A stretch of DNA of 64,000 nt from Alicyclobacillus fastidiosus (GTDB lineage: Bacteria > Bacillota > Bacilli > Alicyclobacillales > Alicyclobacillaceae). Positions 6,947 to 15,657 of this stretch are shown here, piece by piece (position 1 is the stretch's first letter; every line of letters starts with the position of its first letter). The notes below the pieces were generated by a model. It saw only the letters and a program-made list of their open reading frames with translations. It made no database searches and was not told where the DNA came from. The stretch is taken from the NCBI RefSeq assembly GCF_026651875.1, contig NZ_CP104067.1, positions 4,020,501 to 4,084,500 on the forward strand. Direction: 5' to 3'. The translations under genes and the position numbers were made by a program.

Positions 6947-8524
6947 TCACATGCCTCCCAAAAATTCTCTTAAGCCAAATGGACCCTCCCGATAAATCAA
7001 CGAGCTCGTATACGACAGGTCCGAGGATATGATCGGTACAAAATCCATTTGACCGACCACTTCACGCTCTACGTCAACTCCAGGTGCAACCTCAATCAAT
7101 TCCCATCCACCGGTCGATAATTTAAATACGGCTCGCTCTGTCACGACCAAAACTCGCTGTCCGCGTGCAAGAGCCATTTTCCCGTTAAACGAAATTTGTT
7201 CTACCTCGTCTACGAATTTTCTGGATTTACCTTCTTCAACCACACGTAAGCCCGCATGGTCGAAGTCGACCTTCAGCCCCTGTGCAGTAAATGTAGTACA
7301 AAAGATCACGTTCTTAGCGAACTGAGTGATATCTATAAATCCTCCAGCACCTGTTGACCTACCCGAAAATTTGGTCGAGTTCACATTGCCGTTTCCATCG
7401 ATCTGGCCAACTCCCATAAACGTAAAATCCACACCCGTACCATTGTAAAAATCAAATTGAAATGTATGCTCGAGTAAGGCTTCCATGTTTTTCGCGATGC
7501 CAAAATCGATGCCACCGAGTGGGGAACCACCGTACACTCCGGACTCAACCGTGATCAAGATGTCATCGGACAAACCTTCCTCGACGACAATGCCACCAAT
7601 TTCATCGTTTGGAATACCTGTGCCAAGATTGATGGTCACATCCGGTTTTAACTCCATGGCTGCACGTCTACCAATCAGTTTTCGTATCGTCAAAGGTGTC
7701 GATTTGACAGCACTTTGTGGTTCACGAATGTCGCCACTGTATGCTGGATCGTAGTAAAAGCTAGATGTTTGGCGATGATCCTGCTCTGGGTTATCCGAGA
7801 TGACTACGTAGTCTACAAGCGCTCCAGGTATGGTGACCTGCTTTGCGTGTAATGTACCGGCCTTAGCAATCTGTTTCACTTGAACAATCACTTTTCCGCC
7901 AAAGTGCTTCGTCGCAAGTACTGCAGGGAGTACTTCTAGTTTCAAGACCTCGTCTTCAAATGTGATGTTACCGTGCTCGTCTGCCGTGGTGCCGCGAATG
8001 AGGCAGATGTCAATTGGCACCTGATGATAGTACAGATATGGTTCCCCTTGAAACTCTACCAGTTCCACAAGATCCGGAAGGGAACGCGTACGTTTGTTCA
8101 TCTTTCCACCTTCGAGCCGCGGATCGATAAACGTGCCAAGTCCAACCTTCGACAGGTGTCCCTTCAACCCTGCGCCCATGTCCCGTAACAAATGAGTGAT
8201 TTGCCCTTGGGGCAGGCAATACGCTTCTACGTGGTCACCCGATATGAGCTCCATCCATTTTGGTGCTAATCCCCAGTGGGCACCAATGATACGTTTGATC
8301 ATTCCAACATGAGCAAAATGCTGTATTCCGCGTTCACGATCCGACTGCCCTGCCGCATGGAACAATGTCAAATCGCGTGGGTGTCCAGACTCCAAAAATC
8401 GTTGCTCTAAAGGCTTCAGTACACTTTCGGAGGCACCGATGAGCGTCATGCCAACCGTCAATACTGTCATACCATCATCTATCAGAGCCGCGGCATCCGA
8501 GCCGCTCAAAATTTGTGGACGCAT
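6947..8524 (-). CDS. Acyl-CoA:acetate/3-ketoacid CoA transferase (YdiF type), copy 2
   Basis: A 525-residue fused CoA transferase, paralogous to the one at 3777-5345 along the full length (shared blocks such as FHAAGQSD, AYCLPQGQ, LGTF-DPR-EGGK). The catalytic glutamate is E327 in ITVESGVYGG. I chose the ATG at 8524, which follows GAGGCGATCTT, over an upstream in-frame ATG that overlaps the thiolase gene. The stop of the thiolase lies 13 bp upstream. Two CoA transferases in one operon suggest two acids are activated, or a substrate acid and a product acid; which is which cannot be read from sequence. Confidence 0.9.
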   Translation of the reverse strand: MRPQILSGSDAAALIDDGMTVLTVGMTLIGASESVLKPLEQRFLESGHPRDLTLFHAAGQSDRERGIQHFAHVGMIKRIIGAHWGLAPKWMELISGDHVEAYCLPQGQITHLLRDMGAGLKGHLSKVGLGTFIDPRLEGGKMNKRTRSLPDLVELVEFQGEPYLYYHQVPIDICLIRGTTADEHGNITFEDEVLKLEVLPAVLATKHFGGKVIVQVKQIAKAGTLHAKQVTIPGALVDYVVISDNPEQDHRQTSSFYYDPAYSGDIREPQSAVKSTPLTIRKLIGRRAAMELKPDVTINLGTGIPNDEIGGIVVEEGLSDDILITVESGVYGGSPLGGIDFGIAKNMEALLEHTFQFDFYNGTGVDFTFMGVGQIDGNGNVNSTKFSGRSTGAGGFIDITQFAKNVIFCTTFTAQGLKVDFDHAGLRVVEEGKSRKFVDEVEQISFNGKMALARGQRVLVVTERAVFKLSTGGWELIEVAPGVDVEREVVGQMDFVPIISSDLSYTSSLIYREGPFGLREFLGGM

Positions 8525-8537
8525 AAGATCGCCTCTA

Positions 8538-9716
8538 TCATGGACAGTTTTCAAAAATGGTTGCGATCCCTTGACCGCCTCCGATACACATGGTTACCAA
8601 CCCAAATTGTGCATTTCTTCGTTTCATCTCGTACATCAGCTTGACAGTCAAAATCCCACCTGTCGCCCCAACTGGATGTCCCAACGCAATTGCACCACCG
8701 TTTACATTCACTCTATCGACATCAAGACCTAGTTCTCGAATACCGACGATCGTTTGCGATGCAAACGCTTCATTTAGTTCAATCAAATCAATGTCCGCCA
8801 CAGATAAGCCAGCCCGTTTCAACGCCAATTTTGTTGCTGGTACAGGGCCGTATCCCATTGTCGCAGGATCACAGCCTGCCACAGCAAAACTTTTCACTTT
8901 CATGAGCGGCCGCAATCCTCGACGTTGAGCCTCATCACTGCCCATCAGTACGACAGCACCCGCACCATCGTTAATCCCCGACGAGTTCCCGGGCGTAACG
9001 GTACCCCCTTCAAGGAAAGCCGGCTTCAAGCGGGATAATCGATCCATCGTGAGACCAATACGCGGGTGCTCATCTACGGTGAACAGTTTTGACTCCTTGC
9101 CAACTCGGACTTCGACAGGTGTGATTTCATCGATAAATCGCCCATTCTGAATCGCGTCAGCCGCCCTGGACTGGGTTAAAAGAGACCATTCATCTTGTTC
9201 CTGACGCGAAATCCCGTATTCCTTTGCTAAGTTCTCTGCCGTTACCCCATTTGGATACGGGCCTAACGGATACGTTAAAATCGTAAGCAGTCCGTCCTCA
9301 AGCTGACCATGCCCGAACCGATAGCCAAATCTGCCCTTTCGCACGTAATACGGAAGTTGATTCATATTTTCTGTTCCACCAGCTACGATTACGTCCGCGT
9401 AGCCTGCTTGCAATTGAAGGACCGCGGAATTAATCGCTTCCAACCCGGAGCCGCATTGACGATTCACCGCGTATGCTGTTGTCTTTAACGGAAAACCGGC
9501 TTTAATCGATACCATTCGGCCAAGAAAACCACTTTCGGCGATCTGACCAACATTGCCTACAATTACTTCATCGACATCATCGAGCTCAACGCCTGCTCTG
9601 TTAACGGCTTCCGCATAGACGATCGCGCCGAGATCGGCCTGGTGTACATCCTGTAAGCTTCCACCCATTGTACCGATGGCAGTACGTGCGCCGCCCACTA
9701 TCACCACTTCACGCAT
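8538..9716 (-). CDS. Thiolase (acetyl-CoA C-acyltransferase)
   Basis: A 392-residue thiolase of normal length. Catalytic residues are visible: acyl-accepting C88 in NRQCGSG, H347 in GGAIALGHPVGATGG, and C377 in MCIGGGQG. It would cleave a 3-ketoacyl-CoA with CoA to acetyl-CoA plus a shorter acyl-CoA, or catalyse the reverse condensation. First gene of the operon: RBS AGGAGCTGAATTGT, ATG at 9716. A 32-bp perfect palindrome lies 15 bp upstream of the start, the likely LacI operator, so the whole operon should be induced when the pathway substrate or a derivative binds the LacI protein. Confidence 0.93.
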   Translation of the reverse strand: MREVVIVGGARTAIGTMGGSLQDVHQADLGAIVYAEAVNRAGVELDDVDEVIVGNVGQIAESGFLGRMVSIKAGFPLKTTAYAVNRQCGSGLEAINSAVLQLQAGYADVIVAGGTENMNQLPYYVRKGRFGYRFGHGQLEDGLLTILTYPLGPYPNGVTAENLAKEYGISRQEQDEWSLLTQSRAADAIQNGRFIDEITPVEVRVGKESKLFTVDEHPRIGLTMDRLSRLKPAFLEGGTVTPGNSSGINDGAGAVVLMGSDEAQRRGLRPLMKVKSFAVAGCDPATMGYGPVPATKLALKRAGLSVADIDLIELNEAFASQTIVGIRELGLDVDRVNVNGGAIALGHPVGATGGILTVKLMYEMKRRNAQFGLVTMCIGGGQGIATIFENCP

Positions 9717-9731
9717 ACAATTCAGCTCCTA

Positions 9732-9763
9732 GCCCGTCTTTGGGAGCGCTCCCAAAGACGGGC
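9732..9763. promoter_or_regulatory. LacI-family operator, 32-bp perfect palindrome
   Basis: Each half is GCCCGTCTTTGGGAGC and its exact complement, with no spacer. The inner TTTGGGAGCGCTCCCAAA has the central CG and dyad typical of LacI/CcpA-family operators. It lies just before the thiolase RBS and downstream of lacI. The long arms could also form an RNA hairpin, but no T-run follows on either strand, so an operator is preferred. Confidence 0.8.
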
Positions 9764-9798
9764 GCAAAATTTAATAAATAAATTAGCTTAGGCACCGA

Positions 9799-10824
9799 TT
9801 ACTTCTTCGGCGGCCCCGTCGTCTTTCTAATTACGAGTTCGGGCCTGAAGATTTTCCTCTGAACGGAATCCACCTCTTGTTCTAGCCGCTTCGACAAAAA
9901 CGACATAGCAGTAACACCCATTTCATAGTGAGGCTGGCGAATGGTTGTCAGTGAAATCGGGGCCAAACCTGTCAAGGGTAAATCATCATATCCGATGATA
10001 CTCACATCATCCGGGATCTTAACCCCGTTTGATGTAAAAACATCGATTAAGCCTAATGCCATCAAATCGTTCGCAGCGAAAATTGCCGTCGGGCGATCGC
10101 CCGAATCCGCTTGCAGCCACCATTGTGCATATCGCTTTCCTCGCTCAATGGTGAGATCTCCCTCTTGGATATCGTAATCACGACGGCCAATCCCAAAGTC
10201 ATGCAGCGCACGTTCGAACCCCAGTGTCCTGTCACGGCTGGCGGTGGAGAGAGTCGACCCAGACAGGTGTCCAATTCGCTCATGCCCCAGCTCTATTAGG
10301 TGTTTTGTTGCAAGATAGCTCCCCTCGACATTGTCAACAAGAACAACATCGCTCTCAAAGCTACGGACGTATCGATTCAGCATCACGATAGGGCACCGAA
10401 TGCTTTTCAATACAGGCAACAGTTCTTGCTGGTCCAGTACCGACATGACAATCAGTCCGCTAAGGGCAAACTGTTGAACGCCTTGAAAATAAAACTGTTC
10501 GCGTTTCATGTCGTAGTCAGTGTCACATATGACCACCATAAACCCTAACTCATGGGCGATGTCTTCGACCCCTCGGGCGATTTCGGCGTAAAACGTATTT
10601 CGGATATCGCCAATCAATAAGCCAATCATGTTTAGAGACCCACGAGCAAGTCCTTGTGCGATTGAGCTTGGGTGATAGTGCAAGTCCTCGATTACTTTTT
10701 CAACCAACTTTCGAGTAGCCGGTTTTACATTGGGATGCCCAGTTAGAACTCTGGAAACAGTGGAACGCGATACCCCCGCGACTTGTGCTATCTCATTAAT
10801 GGTTAAATCACGTTGGCTTGCCAT
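9799..10824 (-). CDS. LacI-family transcriptional regulator
   Basis: A 341-residue LacI/GalR regulator. The N-terminal helix-turn-helix reads TINEIAQVAGVSRSTVSRVL (about 8-27), followed by the hinge helix region and a periplasmic-binding-like ligand domain (LIGDIRNTFYAEIARGVE, NRYVRSFESDVVLVDN, GYDDLPLTGLAPISLTTIRQP). It sits between an MFS transporter and the thiolase operon on the same strand. A strong palindrome lies downstream before the thiolase and a degenerate copy lies 28 bp upstream of its own start, so it probably represses both the catabolic operon and itself. The inducer is unknown, likely an acid or lactone handled by the operon. Confidence 0.93.
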   Translation of the reverse strand: MASQRDLTINEIAQVAGVSRSTVSRVLTGHPNVKPATRKLVEKVIEDLHYHPSSIAQGLARGSLNMIGLLIGDIRNTFYAEIARGVEDIAHELGFMVVICDTDYDMKREQFYFQGVQQFALSGLIVMSVLDQQELLPVLKSIRCPIVMLNRYVRSFESDVVLVDNVEGSYLATKHLIELGHERIGHLSGSTLSTASRDRTLGFERALHDFGIGRRDYDIQEGDLTIERGKRYAQWWLQADSGDRPTAIFAANDLMALGLIDVFTSNGVKIPDDVSIIGYDDLPLTGLAPISLTTIRQPHYEMGVTAMSFLSKRLEQEVDSVQRKIFRPELVIRKTTGPPKK

Positions 10825-10852
10825 CTCTCTCCAGACCTCTCATCCCGTGTGC

Positions 10853-10870
10853 TTTGGAACCGCTCCCAAA
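10853..10870. promoter_or_regulatory. Second LacI operator (autoregulatory)
   Basis: TTTGGAACCGCTCCCAAA is an imperfect dyad matching the core of the palindrome at 9732-9763 in most positions. It lies 28 bp before the lacI start. A weaker half-match, TTTTGGAGCGGT, occurs at 12436-12447 upstream of the MFS gene. Confidence 0.65.
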
Positions 10871-10958
10871 ATCCCTAAGTCAAAGTTAACGTAGTCAGAC
10901 CAATCAGTCAAGATTGAATTTTTTCAGTAATCCTCACTACAGAATCAGACCTTATCAC

Positions 10959-12296
10959 TCAACTGATAATTTCTTCGAGGTCCAATCCCGGCTTAATCTT
11001 GCGTGTACCTAACCCACATACAAATGCGATCCAGACCGCTACCCCTAGCCACAAGAATGCTGCGATGTTTACCCCAACGGAATGTACCATCCACTGTGAA
11101 GTCACACCTGCTAAAAACAGTGCGACCCAGTTTGAGAATGATATCAGCGAAGCCCCAGTTCCTCTAGCACGCGTTGGGAAGCTCTCCAACATATACGGGA
11201 CATACGCACCCATGTGACCAACAGTGAAGAAATAGTAAGCTGCCCACCAAAACGCCATTTCATTTATCGAGTGAATACCGAACGCAAAGAATGTCCCAGC
11301 TACCCCGCCTAAGAACAGCCAGACCAACGAAATGATACGGCGTCCAACGATGTTCCCTAAGAAGGCAGCGACCAGGTATCCGACCGCACCGACACCTGTA
11401 CCCCAAGCACTAACCATCCAACTGTTCGACAAAGTAAATCCATGTGCACTAGCAATAGACGGTAGAAAATACGCCACGCAAAATAGTCCGTAATTATATA
11501 CGAACTGCCAAATCCAAAGGAGAATTGTGGTACGGCGCAGATCTGGATTAAACAGTTGTCGATAAGTGAATTGCGTTGCTTCCTCTTTGTTCACCGAATA
11601 GGTTGTATCTGAGTTTAACCCCGCGTCGGCGTCTCCTGAGCGTTTAGCCTGCTGTCTAAATTGCTTTAGATCCTCAAATCTGTCGCTCTCCTTGACAAAG
11701 AAGCGTGTAACCAAGATTAGAAAAATTGGAATCAAACCTGCCCAGAATACCCCTCTCCATCCCCATACAGGCGCCAAATGGGCTACAACGACCGCTGTGA
11801 GAAACCATCCCACTGGAAAGCCAACTTGTGCTACACCGGTCCACCATCCACGGGATTTACTGGGCGTGCCCTCTGTAACCATAACCTGCCCAATCATCCA
11901 CTCCGACGCATTACCGGCCATTGTCAGACAGCGTGCAATTAAAAGTGACACAAAGCCACCCGACAATGCGCTGAGCGCACTTCCTAGCGCAGTGAATAGG
12001 ATGGTAAACTGAAAGACCACTTTCCTTCCCAAATAATCTGATAATGGACCTGCAATTAAGGTTGCAAAACAAGCTGCCACCGCCATCGTTGCGGTGATGG
12101 CGCCAACTGTCCAATTCGCCAGGTGCAAGTCCTTCTGAATTAAAGGATACACATTGCTGAAAAATGAGCTGTCCATATTCACCATCGTCCATCCTAAGAA
12201 GGACGTCAATGTGACTAGAAATGCATTTTTGTCCAGCCCAAGTATTGTCTTGCGAGTAGAGTACTGATGGTATTCCTGCTTGACGACTTTCCCCAT
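10959..12296 (-). CDS. MFS transporter, sugar-acid/organic-acid importer type
   Basis: A 445-residue major facilitator with 12 predicted helices. Family motif GPLSDYLGRKVVFQ follows helix 2; helix 1 region is VTLTSFLGWTMVNMDSSFF, and a central hydrophilic loop (KESDRFEDLKQ) separates the halves. I chose the ATG at 12296, preceded by TTGGAGGGGCTGTT; a longer frame to 12485 has no RBS. The sequence type matches transporters of aromatic or sugar acids. It lies upstream of lacI and the catabolic operon, on the same strand, and is the probable importer of the operon's substrate. Confidence 0.88.
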   Translation of the reverse strand: MGKVVKQEYHQYSTRKTILGLDKNAFLVTLTSFLGWTMVNMDSSFFSNVYPLIQKDLHLANWTVGAITATMAVAACFATLIAGPLSDYLGRKVVFQFTILFTALGSALSALSGGFVSLLIARCLTMAGNASEWMIGQVMVTEGTPSKSRGWWTGVAQVGFPVGWFLTAVVVAHLAPVWGWRGVFWAGLIPIFLILVTRFFVKESDRFEDLKQFRQQAKRSGDADAGLNSDTTYSVNKEEATQFTYRQLFNPDLRRTTILLWIWQFVYNYGLFCVAYFLPSIASAHGFTLSNSWMVSAWGTGVGAVGYLVAAFLGNIVGRRIISLVWLFLGGVAGTFFAFGIHSINEMAFWWAAYYFFTVGHMGAYVPYMLESFPTRARGTGASLISFSNWVALFLAGVTSQWMVHSVGVNIAAFLWLGVAVWIAFVCGLGTRKIKPGLDLEEIIS

Positions 12297-13025
12297 AACA
12301 GCCCCTCCAAAATAGTTCAAATTCGAACATCTGAATCCGCTTTCTCGGTTGGTGAATAGAGGAACCCTAACAAATATTGCGAACGTCCAGGGTATTGACA
12401 TAGTGGCATTATTAGACAGAAAAGACAGAAAAAACTTTTGGAGCGGTGAAGGTGTCCAAAGAAAGGGGATTATTGATGAGCCCACCTAAACAGCGGGAAC
12501 TGGGGGATCCCACTGCTCTCTCGAATTGTTGCCATGTACAACCTTGGTTTTACCCACCCTTTACTAACGGTAAACCAACTCGTTTTTCAAACTGAACCCC
12601 CTTTCACCAAACTCCGTATCCGTTTTCAAGGTGTGAGACAAGAATAACTGAATTTAAAAAATACATGCTCAATTCGAGACACGAACATTGTAGTTAACTT
12701 TTCGTAACACTGTCAAGAGATATAAACTACCCCTGTGTCTATCAGACGACAGCCACTACGCACAACAAGAGAGAGTCGAGCGTTTCCGTCAGGCAATACG
12801 TCGACTTCCACCTTGTCCATCCAGGCGTTGGTCTGCTCGTGTTCGCCGTGATTTACTTTCGATTCTTCCGTCGTCTTATTGAACGAAAGACCCGGACGCA
12901 ATCAATGATTAATTGTCGCCATAATATTGTGCAATCGCGTAAAACGATTTTTTGGGTTCCCACCGCAGCGGCGACCGAGAGCTACACCTAGAATAGAGAT
13001 TACAAACGAATGGAATAATTAGCTT
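12297..13025. other. Long intergenic region upstream of the MFS gene
   Basis: Apart from a possible 62-codon ORF (12713-12901) and a LacI half-site-like sequence TTTTGGAGCGGT at 12436-12447, I see no gene. It should contain the promoters of the minus-strand MFS gene and the plus-strand PsiE-like gene. Confidence 0.4.
12713..12901 (-). CDS. Possible small protein, unrecognised
   Basis: A 62-codon frame starting at TTG, directly after an in-frame stop, with no evident RBS. The composition looks protein-like in its second half (MDKVEVDVLPDGNARLSLVV, then RSGCRLIDTGVVYIS), which could be a small beta-rich domain. It may be a remnant of a longer gene. I do not recognise it. Confidence 0.28.
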   Translation of the reverse strand: MRPGLSFNKTTEESKVNHGEHEQTNAWMDKVEVDVLPDGNARLSLVVRSGCRLIDTGVVYIS

Positions 13026-13418
13026 ATGGATCGAAGAGAGCAAATCGCCAAATTAAAACATCTGATCACATACGCCCGTTGGGTCATTGTTGCCCTTCTT
13101 CTCTTAGTTTTAATTTTCGACATCATTGGCTTCATTGTGAAATGGAGTCAATTTGCACTGCATCCAGCCAAAATAATCGATTCGTATCCAGATCTAACAG
13201 ATGACATCTTCTCGATTCTCGTGATCTATGAAATCTTTGACTTACTCTATACACTCTCCCCAACGCGCCTTATGGACGTCGTCTTGTTAACCATTGCTCG
13301 AAAGGTCGTTCTTTCACCAGGTCATGCCGGATTGATGCAGTACGTCGTCGCATTCGCAATTTTGCTCGTCATCCGCCTTGCATGGTATCGGTTTACAAAA
13401 CAACACGATCCAGTTTAG
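13026..13418 (+). CDS. PsiE-like four-helix membrane protein
   Basis: A 130-residue protein with four hydrophobic segments (about 15-40, 62-80, 85-92 and 103-122) and the pattern YEIFDLLYTLSPTRLMDVVLLTIARKVV that is typical of the phosphate-starvation-inducible PsiE family. The role of the family is unknown. It stands alone on the plus strand between oppositely oriented genes. Confidence 0.65.
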   Translation: MDRREQIAKLKHLITYARWVIVALLLLVLIFDIIGFIVKWSQFALHPAKIIDSYPDLTDDIFSILVIYEIFDLLYTLSPTRLMDVVLLTIARKVVLSPGHAGLMQYVVAFAILLVIRLAWYRFTKQHDPV

Positions 13419-13578
13419 GAATGTGTTGCTCGTCGCCTCTGCTTGACTTTCTCGTCGCGCCGCTCGTAAGTGTCATGTGAACTATCATGATACCGGCAAT
13501 GTAAGCCGATTCCCCTTTGTCCAACTGATGCACGACTTCTGTCGTGGTACTATCGAACGCTAGTCGACCTTCTACCGT

Positions 13579-13609
13579 ACAAAAAGAACGCCTGACTGCG
13601 ATCAGGCGT
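13579..13609 (-). terminator. Rho-independent terminator of the Old Yellow Enzyme gene
   Basis: Arms ACGCCTGA and TCAGGCGT (13588-13609) form a perfect 8-bp stem with 6-base loop. On the minus strand it is followed by TTCTTTTTG. It lies 91 bp downstream of the oxidoreductase stop. Confidence 0.8.
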
Positions 13610-13699
13610 CCCCTCTTTGGTGACACAGGATATTTTGTTGAGCGCAGTGAAACTACTGATCTGGTGTTGACTTTCCGATTGTCCCTCGTGAACGACAAC

Positions 13700-14740
13700 T
13701 CAATACAGTGTTTTCACTGCTTCGGACGTAAAGGGGATCAATTCATCTGTTCGGCCTTCGCGAATTTTGTTTGCCCAAGTTGGGTCAACCAACAACGCCC
13801 GGCCAACGGCCACCAAATCGAATTCTTCGCGTTCAAGCCGCTCGATCAAACCGTCGATCTTGGCATTCTCGGCGCCCTTTCCTTCGGTAAACAAACTCAT
13901 AAAGTCGCCGTCTAGTCCAACCGATCCAACCGTAATGGTCGGCTTTCCTGTCAGCTTTTTTGTCCATCCTGCAAGATTTAGATCAGAACCTTCGAACTCG
14001 GGCTCCCAAAAGCGGCGAGTCGAGCAGTGGAATACATCTACGCCGGCATCGACCAATGGTGCCAAAAAGCGTTCGAGCTGAGCCGGCGTTTCGGCCAACT
14101 TCGCCGTATAGGAGGAAGACTTCCATTGTGAAAAGCGCAAGACAATTGGGAATTCCGGTCCGACGGCACGGCGGCAAGCTTCGATGACCTCTGTCGCAAA
14201 ACGCGTTCGCGCGATCATGTCGCCGCCGTAGTGATCAGTACGCGAATTGGTTTTCTCCCAGAAGAATTGATCGATCAAGTATCCGTGCGCGCCGTGAAGC
14301 TCGATGCCGTCAAACCCAAGCCGTCTAGCATCTGATGCAGCCTGTGCGAAGGCTTCGACGATTTCAGTGATTTCCGATTGTGAATAATCGTTAACGTTTC
14401 CGCGTGCACCCATGTGCCAAATCTGCGGGACAATCCGTCCGCCGGCCGCGTGTACCGTATCTACAATATTTTCCCAGCCTTGTAATGCAGTTTCACCATA
14501 GAAGTGCGGTACGTTCATTTGATTGGACGAATCTGGGTGATTGATAACCGTACCCTCTGTGACAATGAGACCGACACCATTCTCAGCCCTGCGTCGGTAG
14601 TAGGCAGCCACATCCGAACCAGGCACTCCATCCGGAGAAAATTGTCTTGTCATCGGGGCCATCACGATACGATTCGCTAGACTTACATTCCCGATTGCGA
14701 ACGGTTGGAACAGGGCTCGAATAGATTGAGAAGAATTCAT
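13700..14740 (-). CDS. NADH:flavin oxidoreductase, Old Yellow Enzyme family
   Basis: A 346-residue FMN-binding TIM-barrel enzyme. It shows the N-terminal LFQPFAIGNVSLANRIVMAPMTR, the ligand-binding histidine region GIELHGAHGYLIDQFF (H149, H152), NSRTDHYGG, and the C-terminal VGRALLVDPTWANKI. Such enzymes reduce activated C=C bonds or nitro groups using NAD(P)H. I chose the ATG at 14740 preceded by GGAGGACGTT. The loop following QIWHMG is shorter than in most relatives. A TetR gene lies directly upstream on the same strand and the same operator-like motif precedes both genes, so it is likely induced by electrophiles or a related toxic compound. Confidence 0.92.
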   Translation of the reverse strand: MNSSQSIRALFQPFAIGNVSLANRIVMAPMTRQFSPDGVPGSDVAAYYRRRAENGVGLIVTEGTVINHPDSSNQMNVPHFYGETALQGWENIVDTVHAAGGRIVPQIWHMGARGNVNDYSQSEITEIVEAFAQAASDARRLGFDGIELHGAHGYLIDQFFWEKTNSRTDHYGGDMIARTRFATEVIEACRRAVGPEFPIVLRFSQWKSSSYTAKLAETPAQLERFLAPLVDAGVDVFHCSTRRFWEPEFEGSDLNLAGWTKKLTGKPTITVGSVGLDGDFMSLFTEGKGAENAKIDGLIERLEREEFDLVAVGRALLVDPTWANKIREGRTDELIPFTSEAVKTLY

Positions 14741-14790
14741 AACGTCCTCCAAACAAATTTTATTTAGTCGTAAAGTTAAGAAAAGATCAT

Positions 14791-14811
14791 TTATTGACCA
14801 CACAGTCAAAA
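14791..14811. promoter_or_regulatory. Putative TetR operator before the Old Yellow Enzyme gene
   Basis: TTATTGACCACACAGTCAA shares the half-sites TTGAC and GTCAA, with the same 6-base spacing, with the perfect palindrome at 15421-15452. It lies between the TetR stop and the oxidoreductase start. Confidence 0.6.
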
Positions 14812-14827
14812 ATCATGCAAAAAAAGT

Positions 14828-15409
14828 TCAAGTTGCGATCAGCCCAAAAGATGTGCGTAAGACCGCCTCGATCCGATCTCGGGATGCACCGGATTTCTCT
14901 AACACTTTCGCGCCGAGAATCGCGTTGTTTAAATGCGCGGCAAGCTCTTTACTGGTATAACGCGTCGTGATCACCTGCTGCTCCTGACCGCTGCGGATAA
15001 CCTTCTCAAGGATTTGTTCGACTTCGAGGAACATTAGCTCGACTTCACGGATTACCTCTTCATCGTCGGATCCGAATTCCAGCGCAGAGTTTACCATCAG
15101 GCATCCTTTGTGGAGTGTTTCGTCGTTATGACTTAACGTCAGCTCGCAGATGTACTCCAACTTTTTCAAAGGAGACATGTCCTGGGCTACTACTTCTTCC
15201 AACACCGCGATACTGTGTTCGCGATACAGCGCCAACGCCTTTAAAAACAAGGCTCGCTTATCATCAAATACACAGTACAAGCTTTGCTTCTTGACCCTCG
15301 TCGTACGGGTTAAATCCTCAAACGAGGTCGACTTAAACCCTTTCGTCCAGAACAATTCCATAGACTGCTGAAGTGCACGCTCGACATCAAATTCCCTTGG
15401 TCTGCCCAT
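14828..15409 (-). CDS. TetR/AcrR-family regulator
   Basis: A 193-residue TetR regulator. The DNA-binding part begins GRPREFDVERALQQSMELFW and contains the helix-turn-helix TSFEDLTRTTRVKKQSLYCVF (about 28-48), followed by a helical ligand domain. It is encoded just upstream of the Old Yellow Enzyme gene on the same strand. A 32-bp palindrome abuts its start codon and a related site precedes the oxidoreductase gene, supporting joint control. Members of this branch often sense electrophiles or quaternary compounds; the ligand here is unknown. Confidence 0.92.
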   Translation of the reverse strand: MGRPREFDVERALQQSMELFWTKGFKSTSFEDLTRTTRVKKQSLYCVFDDKRALFLKALALYREHSIAVLEEVVAQDMSPLKKLEYICELTLSHNDETLHKGCLMVNSALEFGSDDEEVIREVELMFLEVEQILEKVIRSGQEQQVITTRYTSKELAAHLNNAILGAKVLEKSGASRDRIEAVLRTSFGLIAT

Positions 15410-15420
15410 GCATTGACGAT

Positions 15421-15452
15421 AACAGTTATTGACCGCAAGGTCAATAACTGTT
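15421..15452. promoter_or_regulatory. TetR operator, perfect palindrome
   Basis: Arms AACAGTTATTGACC and GGTCAATAACTGTT, 14 bp each, flank GCAA. It lies 11 bp before the tetR start. The half-sites recur at 14791-14811. Confidence 0.75.
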
Positions 15453-15514
15453 GACTTTATTGAGCATTCAGTTGGCCAATTCTACACTTATGCCACACTT
15501 CACTGCGTGTATAT

Positions 15515-15597
15515 ATACAAAAAAGGCACGGAGGATTGCGTCGCTGTGTCCATTGGGACTACCCCATCGACAGAGCTATGTCGCAATCTTCCGTGCG
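15515..15597 (-). terminator. Rho-independent terminator of the small anchored-protein gene
   Basis: GCACGGAGGATTGCG (15526-15540) pairs with CGCAATCTTCCGTGC (15582-15596) with one wobble, enclosing a 41-base loop. On the minus strand a run of six T follows. It lies 62 bp downstream of the gene ending at 15658. Confidence 0.75.
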
Positions 15598-15657
15598 CGC
15601 TCTTGGCTCCAATAAAGTCGGCGTCTAAGCTCGAAAAGTGTCGCTTTACACCCGATA

